Assembly: GCA_944470555.2 (NCBI GenBank)
Contig: OX104127.1
Span: forward strand, 113,860,741-113,924,740
Direction of reading: 5' to 3'
Origin: Heterobilharzia americana
Lineage: Eukaryota; Platyhelminthes; Trematoda; Strigeidida; Schistosomatidae
Length of the DNA stretch: 64,000 nucleotides
The notes under the pieces are model-generated. The model was not told where the DNA came from, ran no database searches, and saw nothing but the letters and a program-made list of their open reading frames with translations. Shown here piece after piece: positions 1 through 11,499 of this stretch. Positions within the stretch are counted from its first letter, which is position 1; each line of letters begins with the position of its first letter. The position numbers and the translations under genes are program-made.

Positions 1-1421
1 GGTGGTCGATTCAAGAGCTTCTTGAAGTGGTCGGCCCATCGTTTCCTCTGTTTCTCTTCTTTTGTAATTAAATTTCCTTCTTCATCTTTTATTGGTTTCA
101 TCTGTGTTGGTCTCTTCCCTGATAGCAACCTGGTTATTTGATACAATGTCGTCAGGTCTCTCTTACCTGCAGCCTGTTCTGCTTCACTTGCCAGTGTTTC
201 GTAGAAGTGTCTTTTGTCTTTGCGTGCACTCTTCTTCACTTCTTTGTCCAGTGTTTTATACATTGTGCTCAGTTCCTCTTGTCGTTGAGCATCCTTGCAC
301 TGGTTTATCTTCTGCTTCACCATCCTCCTCTCCTCTATCAGCTTCCAGGTATCCGTCGAGATCCATTCCTTGTCTTCTTTCTTCTTCCTTCCTAATACTG
401 TTGTGCAGGTTTCTTTCCACATAGCTTTCAAAGACTTCCAGTGTTCTTCCACACAGGTTTCTTCAGGGATGTTGCTCGATGTCTCCCATTTTGTCTTGAT
501 GGCTGCCTTGAAGATCTCCTTTGTAGTTTCATCCTTCAGTTTCCGAGTGTTGTACTTGAATTGAGGTCTATCACCAGCTTCCTTGAAGGCTTTTAACTTG
601 ATTTGGAAGGTTCCTTGCACTAGAAGTGAGTGGTCTGAACCTACATCTGCTCCTCTTCTTGACCTTGTGTTAAGTAGACTGCGTCTCCATTTTCTTGAGA
701 TTGAGATAAAGTCGATTTGATTTTTAGTGTGTCCATCTGGTGAAATCCATGTCGCTTTGTGGATATCTTTGTGCCTGAACACACTGCCTCCAATCACCAA
801 ATCGTTGAATGCGCAGAATTCTGCAAACAATTCTCCATTCTCATTCATTTCACCTAGCGCCTCTCGACCCATGGTTAGTTCTCTTCCCGTGTTGTCCCCT
901 CCCAGTTTGGCATTCATGTCGCCCATCAGAATTTTGATATCGCCAACTGACGTCTTGTCCAGTGTTGATTGAAGTTGTCTGTAGAAATCCTCCTTTTTCT
1001 CTTGCTCTGCATTATTTGTAGGTGCATAACATTGTATGATTGTGACCTTTCTTCCTTTTGAGTTGAATCTTGCTGTCATGATCCTGGAGGAGATTGGTTC
1101 CCACTGCATGAGAGCCTTCGATGCTCTTGAGGACATCATGATAGCCACTCCCTCAGTGTGCTCGTGGTTGGCGTCTGGGTGACCGGAGTAGATTATTGAT
1201 TCTCCAGTTGACAGTTTGGAGAGTCCACTCCCATTCCATCTGCTTTCGCAAATCCCAAGCACTTCGATGTTATACCTTCTCATCTCCTTTGCAATCTGGG
1301 CTGCCTTACTGGGTTCAAACATCGTGCGGACATTCCATGTCCCCACGTTTACTTTCGCTTTCATCGAGAGAAGACACATCGGCCAATTGGCTTCCCGAAG
1401 GCTTTCACCAACTGGCGTCAT
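1..1421 (-). CDS. RTE endonuclease/reverse transcriptase ORF, partial, open to window edge
   Basis: Reading from the ATG at 1421-1419, I find 473 codons with no stop or frameshift up to base 1. The apurinic-type endonuclease domain begins at about residue 20 with VNVGTWNVRTM. Catalytic landmarks are present in order: the Glu in GICESRWNG, the Asp-Asn pair in [10 protein letters not shown] and the C-terminal SDHSLL. The C-terminal 180 or so residues are a Lys/Glu-rich linker that in this family precedes the RT. The protein would nick target DNA and prime reverse transcription of its own RNA. The start codon is the first in-frame ATG before the domain; a more upstream start was not excluded. 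Whether the RT part is also intact lies outside the window. Confidence 0.85.
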   Translation of the reverse strand, partial: MTPVGESLREANWPMCLLSMKAKVNVGTWNVRTMFEPSKAAQIAKEMRRYNIEVLGICESRWNGSGLSKLSTGESIIYSGHPDANHEHTEGVAIMMSSRASKALMQWEPISSRIMTARFNSKGRKVTIIQCYAPTNNAEQEKKEDFYRQLQSTLDKTSVGDIKILMGDMNAKLGGDNTGRELTMGREALGEMNENGELFAEFCAFNDLVIGGSVFRHKDIHKATWISPDGHTKNQIDFISISRKWRRSLLNTRSRRGADVGSDHSLLVQGTFQIKLKAFKEAGDRPQFKYNTRKLKDETTKEIFKAAIKTKWETSSNIPEETCVEEHWKSLKAMWKETCTTVLGRKKKEDKEWISTDTWKLIEERRMVKQKINQCKDAQRQEELSTMYKTLDKEVKKSARKDKRHFYETLASEAEQAAGKRDLTTLYQITRLLSGKRPTQMKPIKDEEGNLITKEEKQRKRWADHFKKLLNRP

Positions 1422-1601
1422 TTCGCCTCTCCGATTCCAGCGGGGAATAAGTTTGTTTTCATTTTTTATATTTTGTTTGTGCTTTGAAGTTTCTTTAGCG
1501 GTTAGATTTGTTTTACGGGGTAGGGTTGCTAGCCCTATGCCCAACCTTCCCTCTTTACCCGGGCTTAGGACCGGCTAGTAACTAGTTAACCAGGCGAGGT
1601 T
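1..1601 (-). mobile_element. RTE-like (SR2/SjR2-type) non-LTR retrotransposon, 5' part, runs off the window
   Basis: This is the 5' end of an RTE-type LINE that continues past base 1. The outer edge, about 1573-1601, matches the 5' edges of the copies at 7174, 20131 and 37160 (a CCTCGCCTGG-type start on the minus strand), so the 5' end appears complete. The element encodes an AP-type endonuclease followed by a reverse transcriptase; only the endonuclease and the linker toward the RT fall in the window. The source organism is inferred from the family: schistosome RTE elements are often auto-annotated as craniofacial development protein 2-like because of this endonuclease. It has no disruptive indel that I can find, unlike the four other copies here, so it is probably the youngest copy in the window. 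Confidence 0.88.
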
Positions 1602-3544
1602 AAGAGTATCACTTAGATGTTGCTAAAAAATCTTTAGGTGTAAGAAGCGTATTCTGTACAGCTGCTTAGCTCAGAAAATTTCGATTTCATTTTTATTATC
1701 ATGTGATCATCAAGTGATGAACTGTTATTACCGAATCGATTAATTCATATATCATAAACTGTTGCAGGAAATGAATACCATTGGTCAAGCATGAAGTGCC
1801 GAAAATCCTAAACAAAGAATTAGGAATATAAACATACTTGCATGTGCTTATCAATAGTACAAAAAATTGTTTGAAATAACGTTCATTGAAATGATTTCAG
1901 CCTTAATATCAGATGTAAATAAGTGAATGAAACTATACTACTATCACAAATTTTAATTAAACAGTTAGATAAATCAAGTGGAATATAAAGACAAATTATC
2001 AGTAGTAGTGCCAATTCTCCTTCCCCTCCCCACAATCCACGCCGTTATACGCTGCTTTCGCTCTAGCCCTCAGCAACGTGCAAAGTACCACCACCTTCGC
2101 TTCTGGACACCCACCAGCTCAGCAACCGACTCGATGTCCCTGAGAAAGACCTTGATGTCTCTATCCTCGAACTATGCAGGGCACGGAATCTTCATTACTT
2201 TCAAAAGTATTGTCAACAACTGGGACAGTAGTCGTTAAATATGGCACACCTTGCACTAAAACCGTCATCTACAAAATGTGCTTCATTTTCTCTTCTGCTT
2301 CTTTCTTGATGTGTTCTTCATACGCCTGCCTCGTCTCTTGAGTTTCTCTTGGTGGAATCCTTACCCATTGTTGGTAATTCCCTATGGTTTCTGCCACCTT
2401 CTCAACATATGCCAATTATATCCATTTTATCAGCAACACCTACTACAGCAGAAGTTTGAGAAATATGGGCTACTAGATCCCAACCCAATCTTTGAGTGAT
2501 ATGTGGTTCAAAATGAAACCAGATGGTTGTGAAAGCAGCTCATCTATGTGATGCTTTCTGATTTTGTATGGTTCTGTAGTTGGCGTCGGCTGGTGAAAAA
2601 TACTCTAGAATCAAGTCCAGATACATAGAGATGGTTACAGCTTGCAGAAACTTTGTCAGTTAGTGAATAGGTTTATTGCATAGGATGTATTTTTACTTGT
2701 GTAATCCTGGCTTAGTATATTAGAAAAAATAACAAAATAAACAAATATTTTGTATTATTCCTCAACGTTTCGATCTTGCTAGGAAGATCCTTTTCAAGAG
2801 TATGAATCTGACACTAAGTTTTCAGGTCAATATTCAAGTTTTGGTACACAAAGTGGTGACCTTTACAATCATCCAATTACATAGTGATATGGAGCAAAGG
2901 TCAATGTAATACAGATGAGTGAATAAGCAACTCAGTCAGAGAGGTTTTTCCGTTGTGCGAGTAAGGTGGAACAAAAATAGGGTGGGGAAATTTTTTACTT
3001 CGTCTATGAAAAGTACAATGGGGATGTGAGACACCAAGGGTGAGAAAAAATATATTACTAGTTTGGAGGGATGAATATTTGAAGATGAGACAGTATCTCT
3101 TAAATAAATAATAATAATAACCATAAATGTACTTTTGATAACACTTGAATTATGAGTGATAACAAAATGTATTGTGTTGTGGTTCATCGGATGTATATGA
3201 CTCAGAAAGTAGTGTAAAATTGATGCAAATATCAGATCAATGTGATAGGACCTTCACTTCAGATATTATTTATAACTGCCTAAACGAGTCTACGCAGGAG
3301 GTTTGTTATATATATTAATTGACATTCGTTCACCAATACTCTAAATATTATGCGATGAATTTTGAATAGTGAAAATTTTAAAAAGCCACATCCAGGATCA
3401 TAAATGACTACTATCTATATTCATTCGGTATAACAGAACGTTTTGATCGATACAGAAAAACTTAGCTTAAGAAAAGAGAAAATTGTTGGTTGAACAACTA
3501 TTTGATGTTTTTTGCTGCGGATTGTGAATGTTTCATCACTATGT
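1602..3544. other. AT-rich stretch without an assignable gene
   Basis: I see no gene or element with confidence here. On the minus strand, around 2560-2270, short frames read like decayed coding sequence: a charged stretch in one frame (for example AYEEHIKKEAEE) and a second piece ending before 2460 in another, with stops between them. This looks like a frameshifted pseudogene fragment, but I do not recognise the family. The remainder is low-complexity, AT-rich DNA typical of schistosome intergenic regions. Confidence 0.5.
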
Positions 3545-3720
3545 TCAGTGAGTGGAGCTGTGGATCATTGATTGGTCTAAGGAAATGACTTCAACTAATA
3601 GGTCACGGGTTCGAGCAGTCAGGTAGTATTATTAAGCCTCACATAACAGGTGTGACTCACTGCCTACTGCACGAATGTGCACAAGATTACTGAGCAAATT
3701 TCGACTCGAGTCTGACGATT
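3545..3720 (+). repeat. tRNA-like SINE copy
   Basis: One of four related short repeats in the window (others at about 11096, 20310 and 23806). It carries a box B-like segment (GGGTTCGAGCA, near 3605) and a family 3' part reading roughly ACAACAGGTGTGACTCACTG, followed by CTACTGCACGAATGTGCACAAG. This suggests a Pol III-promoted SINE. The match to a known named family was not checked. Confidence 0.55.
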
Positions 3721-4038
3721 TGATGTTGAGTGACTATTTCAGAATCTAATACTCAGTATTACAACAATAATAAATGAAGTCACCCAGTTTAGTAAGAAAA
3801 CCACTAAAAAACAGTCGTTTTTTTCACATTCATCTGGTCTGGAAAACTTGTCATTAGTTTGAAGCGGAAAAAACTGAGTATCGGTCACGGAGTCTTTTGA
3901 CTAAAAAAGAAGTCCCCTGTACTTCAGTCTTCATGATCGTCTCAACAGAAAGCAAATCCAATCATATTAACGTGCCCCTACAACACAAAATTCAATAAGA
4001 TGCCTCATATCAACTGCAAGATGAAACTGTGTGGAAAC

Positions 4039-5884
4039 ATTATTATTATTTTTCCCTTGCGTTCCTAGTGGAATATAGGGTTTCAGTAGCATGTACCCAT
4101 TGCACTATGTTATCTGCAGTCTTCTCAACCTGGTTGCAAGACTGCCCACAGGCTTTCATTTCTTCCTCACACCATCTCATCCATGTCACCCTTGCCTCGG
4201 ACACCCAACACGTCGTCTCCCATTTCGACTCCACTCGACGGCCTGGCGCATGATGTCCCCGAATGGTCTTCTCAGTGTATGCCCAATCCAATCCATCTCC
4301 ACTTTCCTCTTCCGCATATTTTTTGGGTGATGGGTTCTTGGTTGGTTCGTTGCCAGCCATCCGGACACAGCTTATTCTCATTATTCTGGCCATCTGATCT
4401 TCAGTGTCAGTATCGAGTGAGCGTAAGTGGCAGATGTTAATGAACATCTGTAGTTTGTTGGAAATGCTTTCCGAGATGCGTCAACAAGTCTCTTAACCAT
4501 CACATAGAAGCACTGACTTGACAGTGCTGTTGAAAATCCGGATCTTGTTCACGCTGTGTGCTGAGTGCAGTAGATCTCCACACTGATTGTTTCAGATTAA
4601 TGAGGGAAGGCCTGTCTTGTCATCTCTCCGATCCTGGCTGCTTTCACATCCTCATCTGTGACACCACCACCGCCGTCACCACGGCCGCCTGTAGTTGAAA
4701 CGATGCTGCGTTGACTGGGTAGGTGTAGGTGAAAGAGACTACTTCCTTCAGGTTTCTCCCCTTCATGGTGATTGGTGCTTCTTGGTGTTGTTGTCGTTGT
4801 TGGTTGAGTATCCTCACCACCTCTACCTCTATCCTCTCTACACTCACTTGAACGAAGTCCCATCTTCCTTCGCTGCCTCACCTCGCCTCGCCCCATCTCT
4901 CCTCTTCTGTCAACTTGTTGGTTTTCGCCTTCACATCTTCGAGTTTGTGCAACAAGACATTCGATAAAAATCATCATTGACGGTGAAATACAAATCTTCT
5001 AGTGTCTTTTCATCGCATCGGTCAAACACCACATACCAATCTTCTCACAACTCCTCACAATTTCTTGCATCATCCAGTCCAGTCCAGCTGACCACTATCA
5101 CGAAGATCATCGATGATGGATAGTAGGTGGCAGCACTGTCTTACCCCCCCCGCGGCCACTGTCCCCTGTCTTCACTTCACTCCACTTCAGAGGCATCACT
5201 GAGATTTCCATTGTGAATCACTTAGCATGTAGCATTGCCATCATCATATACCACATGGCTGCTGTTCAATGAGTTTGACAAATATTTGTGGCATTAAAAC
5301 CATAGTGTTGAAGCAGCTGCCTGCCAAACCACTTCTCGATCGACGCTGTCGAAGGCCTTTTCAAAATAGATGAAGTTGAGGTAAGGTAGAGTTGGGTTGA
5401 GTTGACTGTCATTCTATGCTGTGTTCTATGATGATGTGTAGCGTAGCGTTCAGTCGAGTTGCAGTTTGATCCACACATGATTTCTTCTTCCTGAAACCAG
5501 CCATCCAGCCAGCCTGCTCCAGTTGTAGCTTTGAATGCAGAGCATCTTTTAATCCCTCCATTTGATGTGGCCTAATATTTTGCTTGTTGTGGACAGGGAC
5601 AGGAGCATGATTCCGTGCCAGTTCTTTCAAAGACTTAGATCGTTGTTGTTTGGGAGTCTGCTGGTGGTGGTGGCCATTCTTCCAATCAATCGGAAGATAC
5701 CTTTCCTTCCTTTCTCCGAAACCTTCTGTATTAGTGATGTGAGCATTTCTGCTGTTGTCTCTGCATCTGACTTCAGTGCTTCTGGCAGAAGTCTATCTGG
5801 TCCTACTGCTTTCGAGGCTTTCAGCAACTTTATGGCATTCAGGACTTTGGCATTTGTGGGAGGGACAACTACTGCTTTGAATTA
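4039..5884 (-). mobile_element. RTE-like retrotransposon, 5'-truncated copy (RT and 3' end)
   Basis: This is the same family as the copy ending at 1601, but only the reverse transcriptase and 3' region remain. On the minus strand the frame pieces run from a KVLNAIKLLKASKAVGPD motif (just upstream of the RT, near 5840) through a GFRKKKSCVDQ segment near 5490 to a C-terminal region at 4447-4046 that includes DWAYTEKTIRGHHA. The 3' tail at 4039-4051 is the TAA/ATT-rich repeat shared by the other copies. Several frameshifts separate the pieces, and the FADD active-site motif is degraded to something like VNDD near 4965. It is a dead copy. Truncation at the 5' end is normal for target-primed reverse transcription. 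I found no convincing target-site duplication. Confidence 0.85.
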
Positions 5885-7160
5885 AGAACTTCACAATGTG
5901 TACCAAAAGGTTATGGTTTTGTGTCTTTTGGTTGCAAGAGAGAAGTCGTGATCAGTATGATAAAACGTGTAAAATGGTATTCATTTGTACTTTCATGATT
6001 ATGCGTGAATAGAGCCTGGACTTGGGACAGTTAGTTTTTACACTATTACATGAAGATGATGTACTTATTCACATTTTTTGCTCATAGTTCTTGAATCAGT
6101 TGTAACAGATTGCATTTGATATTAGAAGTCAGGTGGTAGAGCGCCAAGCATACACTAACTCATAATTATGCTACGGGGCGACACATGATGACAGTTGTTA
6201 AATCCGGTATAGCCAAGCTGATGGAGAGATTGATCACTGGATCTTTGTTCACCAAATCAATCTCAACACGTGCAACAGAAACTACTTATTGGAAATTACA
6301 GACATGGAAAATTATATTGGATTATGAAGAGGGGTTTCAGAGTGATGATCATCATGAACAATTGTTTATGCTCGAAATACCATCCGGTAAATAGTAAAGC
6401 GTCACTATGTGCTATGTCAAACAAACTAATGCTAGCACAGGATCGTGAGCTACAACAGCGCTCAAGTTTCATTCATTACATTAATGAAACCATAATTGAC
6501 CACTTGGGTTTTCTACCTGGTAATAGTGACCAGCAATCCTTGGACAGTGGGACCCATGTCACTCATTGTTGAAACTACAGATTTTGAAAGCAAGTTTTCC
6601 AGGTTACAGACCATATTAATCGTTTTCTTTAAACAAGCATGTCAACAAGAATTAGGAATGCCGTGATTGGCCGAATCTGTCTTATAATGAGGGTTTATTA
6701 TTTACGTTTATTTTGAGTGGGAATTTATTCGACGCATAACAGACAGGTGGGACTCCATCAATTTAATATCAATATCAGATTGTCTTACAAAAAAGTAAGA
6801 TATCCTATTGTGAGTGTTCGGAAGGAAATAGAAATTCTATGATCGGGTATGACAAAACTGAGAATTGGACAGGTTTTAGGAGGATAAGTAGTGAGTGAAC
6901 TTCGAACCAGACTTTTGAGATACTGGAATGTTCATCAACACACCATTTGAGTCTCAACGCGCTTTAGATATCTAATCTAGTGGTATTATGCTTGTTACTG
7001 CAGGTAGTACACTCGAATCTCAGTATTTGTGTCAGTGTACGGTACACGTCCACAAACACTTGTTCATGAGAGATGCACGCTGTTTAGTCATGCAGTTAAT
7101 TTGGGGAGAATTTCCTTAGTAACAGTAAATAGCAATTTCCAATCTGAAAATCCTCTGACC
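5885..7160. other. AT-rich intergenic stretch, nothing assignable
   Basis: Only short frames without recognisable motifs occur between two retroelement copies. I see no repeat family, RNA gene or conserved protein here. Confidence 0.5.
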
Positions 7161-7173
7161 AACTAGCAAAGGT
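7161..7173 (+). repeat. Target-site duplication, left copy
   Basis: AACTAGCAAAGGT at the left border matches AACTAGCACAGGT at 10515-10527 in 12 of 13 positions. It abuts the 5' start of the element at 7174. Confidence 0.85.
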
Positions 7174-7353
7174 AACCTCGCCTGGTTAACTAGTTACTAG
7201 CCTGTCCGAAGCACGGGTAAAGAGCGAAGGTTCGGCACAGAGCTAGCAACCCTACCACGTAAAACAAATCTAACCGCTAAACAAACTTCAAAGCACAAAC
7301 AAAATATAAGAAATGAAGACAAAATTATTCTTCGCTGGAATCGGAGAGGCGAA

Positions 7354-8102
7354 ATGACGCCAGTTGATGAAAGCCTTCAGGAAGCCAATTGGCGGGCCGA
7401 TGTGTCTTCTCTTCTCTCTATGAAAGCGAAAGTAAACGTGGGGACATGGGATGTCCGCACCATGTTTGAACCTGGTAAGGCTACCCGGATTGCAAAGGAG
7501 ATAAGAGGGTGTCGCATTAAAGTGCTAGGAACTTGCGAAAGCAATTGGAATGGAAATAGACTATCCAAACTGTCAACTGGAGACGAGTCAATAATCTACT
7601 CCAATATTGTCACCCAGACGACAACCACCAGCACACTGTGTTTTAAAGTGGCTATCATGATGTCCCCAACAGCATCGAAGGCTCTCATGCAGTGGGAACC
7701 AATCTCCTGCAGGATCATGACAGCAAGTTTCAACTCAAAAGGAAGGAAGGTCACAATCATACAATGCCAATGCTACGCATCTACAAATAATGCAGAGCAA
7801 GAGAAAAAGGAGGAATTCTACAGACATCTGCAATCAACACTGGACAAGACCTCAGTTGGCGATATCAAAATTCTAATGGGTGGGGTGACATGAATGCCAA
7901 ACTGGGAGCGGACAACCCAGGAAGAGAACCAACCATGGGTCAAGAAACGCTTGGTGAGGTGATGAACGAGAATGGAGAATTGTTTGCAGACTCCTATGCA
8001 TTCAATGATTTGGTGATTGGAGTCAGGAACTGTGTTCAAGCACAAGGATATCCACAAGTCAGCAACATGGATTTCACCAGACACCAGGACACTCTACACT
8101 AA
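7354..8102 (+). pseudogene. RTE endonuclease domain, frameshifted
   Basis: Two overlapping frames (7354-7893 and 7890-8102) carry the endonuclease. The first has [14 protein letters not shown] and GTCESNWNG; the second resumes with [13 protein letters not shown]. The break falls inside the Asp-Asn catalytic motif and results from an extra GGGTG-like insertion that is also present in the copy at 18399-20131. A further divergent segment lies near 7600-7650, where the intact copy has GHPDANHEHTEG. The product would be inactive. Confidence 0.88.
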
Positions 8103-8879
8103 AAATCAGATCGACTTTATCTCAATGTAAAGAAAGTGGAGACGCAACCAGCCTACTTAACACAAGGTCAAGAAGAGGAGCAGATGTAGGTTCAGACCAC
8201 TCACTGTCTAGTGCAAGGAACCTTCCAAATCAAGTTGAAGGCCTTCAAGGAAGCTGGTGATAGACCACAGTTCAAGTACAACACTCGGAAACTGAAGGAC
8301 AAAACTACAAAGGAAATCTTCACGTCGGTCAGCCATCAAGACAAAATGGGAGATATCGAGGAACATCCCTGAAGAAACCTGTGTGGAAGAACACTGGAAG
8401 TCATTGAAAGAGATGTGGAAAGAAACCTGCACAACCGTATAAGGAAGGAAGAATAAAGAAGACAAGGAATGGATCTTGACGGACACATGGAAACTGATAG
8501 AGCAGGGAGAGGAGGATGGTGAAGCAGAAGATGAACCAGTGCAAGGATGCACAACGAGAAGCGGAACTGAGTACAATGTATAAAACACTACACTGGACAA
8601 AGAAGTGAAGAAGAGTGCACGCAAAGACAAAAGACACTTCTACGACACACTGGCAAGTGAAGCAGAACAGGCTGCAGGTAGGAGAGACGTGACAACATTG
8701 TATCAAATAAAGAGGTTAATATCTGGGAAGAGATCAACGCAGTACAGATGAAACCAATAAAAGATGATGAAGGAAATTTGGTTACCAAAGAAGAGAAACA
8801 AAGGAAACGATGGGTCGACCACTTCAAAAAGCTCTTGAATCTACCACCACCACCACCACCTGCACTTCGTCCAGAAATA

Positions 8880-10166
8880 CCACATGCAGCCCAGCCACAG
8901 AACTACAAGTGAACACAAATCCTCCAACAAAAATGGAAGTCCTGAAAGCCATAAAGCTACTGAAATGAGGGAAAGCAGCAGAACCAGGTGGAATCCCGTC
9001 AGAAGCACTGAGAACAGACGCAGAGACAACAGCAGACATGCTCACACCACACCACTTGCATTGCAGAAGGTGTGGAAGGAAGAGAAGGTAGCTGGCCAAT
9101 GATTGGAAGAAGGGTTACCTTGTCAAACTCACGAAGAAGGGAGACCTCAGTGTTTGCAAGAACTGGCACGGAATCACTCTCCTGTCCACTCAATGCAAGC
9201 AAAATATTAAGCCGCATCATCCTGGAGAGGCTAAAGGATGCGCTGAATTCAAAACTACGACCAGAACAGGCCGGCAGGCTGGATTCAGGAAGTACAAATC
9301 ATGTGCCGATCAAATTGCAACTCTACAATACGCATCATCATGGAACAGAGCATAGAATGACAGTCAACTCTCTACCTCACCTCAACTTCATCGACTTTGA
9401 GAAGGCCTTTGACAGCGTCAACCGAGAGGTAATTTGGAAAGTGCTTCAATACTACGGAATACCACAAACATTTATCAGCCTCATTCAACAACTATATGAA
9501 GACGCGACATGCCAGCCAAGTAATTCACAATGGGAAGCTCAGCTCACTGATGCTTTCGAAGTGAAGTGAAGACAGGAGTGAAACAAGGTTGCCGCCTACT
9601 ATCCCCATGATATTCCTGATTGTGGTCGACTGGACTGGATCATGCAGCAGACAACAGTGGGGAGAGAGAAGGGGGGATACACTGGCTGCACTGCGGAAAA
9701 GAACCTGGAAGATGTGGATTTCGCTGATGACTTGTGCCTGATGTCACACAAACTTGAAGATCTACAGGTGAAAACTAACAAGTTGACAGAAGAGGTAGGG
9801 CAGCGAAGGAAGATGGGACTTCAAGTGAATATAGAGAAGATAGAGGTGATGAAGATACCCAACCAACAACTCCAACAACAACAAGCTCCAATCACCATGA
9901 AGGGGAGAAACTTAAAGGAAGTAACCTCCTTCACCTATCTAGGAAGCACTGTTTCAACTACAGGTGGCACACACGAGAACGTCAAAGTCAGAATCGGAAA
10001 AGCAAGACAGGTGTTCATTAACCTGAAACCAGTGTGGAGATCTTCTGCTCTCAGCATGTGGAACAAGATCCGGATTTTCAACACTAATGTCAGTCAAGTG
10101 AGTCAGTGCTTCTATGTGATAGTTGAGAGATTTGGTGCGTTACGAAAGGGATTTCCAATAAACTAG
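8880..10166 (+). pseudogene. RTE reverse transcriptase domain, frameshifted
   Basis: RT motif A (FIDFEKAFDSVN) lies in the frame 9072-9569 and the FADD active-site motif in the frame 9642-10166. The intervening motif B needs a frame change near 9570. The C-terminal part (GLQVNIEKIEVMKIPNQQ and the later VTSFTYLGSTVSTTGG) is well kept. The enzyme would synthesise cDNA from its own RNA at a nicked chromosomal site; in this copy it cannot be made as one protein. Confidence 0.88.
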
Positions 10167-10514
10167 AGACATTCATCAACAACTGCCTACGCTGGCTCGT
10201 TACTGAAGATCAGATGGCCAGAATAATAAGAATAAGCAACAAGGAACTCTGGCTGACTGGTGACGAACCAACCAAGAACCTATCACCCAACAAATGTGCA
10301 CAAGGAAGTGGAAATGGACTGGGCAAACACTGAGAAGGCAGACTGGGGACATCACGCGTCAGGCCAAGCACTCGAGTGGAGGAGATCATGCGAGGAGGAA
10401 ATGAGAGCTTGTGGGCTGTCGTGGAGGCAGGTTAAGAAGATTTCAGAGTTCACTGGAGACATGCTACTGAAGCCCTATGTTCCAATAGGAACCCAAGGGA
10501 CTAATAATAATAAT

Positions 10515-10527
10515 AACTAGCACAGGT
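10515..10527 (+). repeat. Target-site duplication, right copy
   Basis: AACTAGCACAGGT directly follows the TAA-rich 3' tail and pairs with 7161-7173, with one mismatch. Confidence 0.85.
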
Positions 10528-11095
10528 TACTCTTTTTAGATGAAAACTACAGTCTCCTCAGTTGTGAAATGGAGAAAAATATGTTTCGCACCTATTAACT
10601 TAACAGTGCGCCTTTACAATTAGCATAACAATAATGAGAAAAGCTGGAAAACTAGACACTTGATTAGTACGGATAGCTGTAGCAACCTCAGTAGGCTAAT
10701 CAAAGACGAAAAATGGGAGGTATCCCGGTTATTGTTCTTAAAATTATACCATTTATGAAATAAGGGAGATAGCAACTAAGGTATGAACCATGATGTAATC
10801 CTTCTTCGTCAAGTTTATTATTTCAGCAAGGGACATGACTGTCCGAAGTAGAAAGATGAAATAAACGTTGATTGTGAAACAAAAACAGATTGGACGACTT
10901 CAAGGTCAGGTATTGAGTTGGTTTCCGACCTGAAATAGGCAGGGTTCTAAAAATAAGACGGCACGGTCCCGTTCACTCTATGTAGCCAAAATGAGAGCTG
11001 AACAGAATAGTGGAGGGTAAATGTGGGAAGATGTGATAGTGGTTCATGAAATTAGTGGCTATTGGTCTGAGTTGTAAGAGAAAATGAGATAATGT

Positions 11096-11230
11096 AGTCG
11101 CGGAGTGTCAGTCTAGACAGTTGGCTTTCAGCAAGTTGGTCGAGACTTCGACCCAACTACAGAGATTTAAACAGCTCACACAATAGGTATGGTTCATTGC
11201 CTGCTAATAGTTCCTGAGTTTCGCATATTG
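11096..11230 (+). repeat. Diverged tRNA-like SINE copy
   Basis: It shares the family 3' block (CACACAATAGGTATGGTTCATTG) with the repeats at 3545, 20310 and 23806. The tRNA-like head is eroded: a box B-like GGTCGAGACTTCG is visible near 11145. This is the least conserved of the four copies. Confidence 0.45.
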
Positions 11231-11499
11231 AAACTGTAGGTTTACAGCATAACATATACTATGTCTGAAGAAGTAGATGACGCAACGCAAAGAGGACATT
11301 GCTGATAGGAATATGCCGTCTTTATCCAGTACTAAATTTCATACATTTCTGATCCCGACTAAACCAACGAAGAACCTTACACGTAGGTACATCCGCGGAA
11401 GTTGCCTCATTTCACAGTAGTATACAAAAAACGAGCGGACAGAAAAAGAGTAGATAGTGTGAGAGAATAAGCAAGTTGAAAATAACGGTTAGTGTGAAT

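Larger units (their letters stand above)
7174..10514 (+). mobile_element. Full-length RTE-like retrotransposon copy with frameshifts
   Basis: A complete insertion of about 3.34 kb. It starts with the family 5' edge (AACCTCGCCTGG), ends in a TAATAATAATAA tail and is bracketed by 13-bp target-site duplications. The endonuclease region is 7354-8100, the linker about 8200-8850, the RT about 8890-9800 and the C-terminal region 9800-10500. The reading frame is broken many times. A 5-base insertion near 7880 hits the catalytic GDMN motif of the endonuclease. Compared with the intact copy at 1-1421 the endonuclease carries several other indels. The RT still shows FIDFEKAFDSVNRE (motif A), TGVKQGCRLLSP (motif B, partly frameshifted) and DVDFADDLCLM (motif C). 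Confidence 0.92.

Noticed and set aside
92..564. Plus-strand ORFs rich in Ser, Phe and Leu
   Set aside because: They are the antisense shadow of the RTE endonuclease/linker frame on the minus strand; the same pattern recurs at 8208-8706, 18485-19106 and 35955-36320.
10501..10514. TAA repeat as an independent microsatellite
   Set aside because: It is the 3' tail of the RTE element, directly before the target-site duplication.
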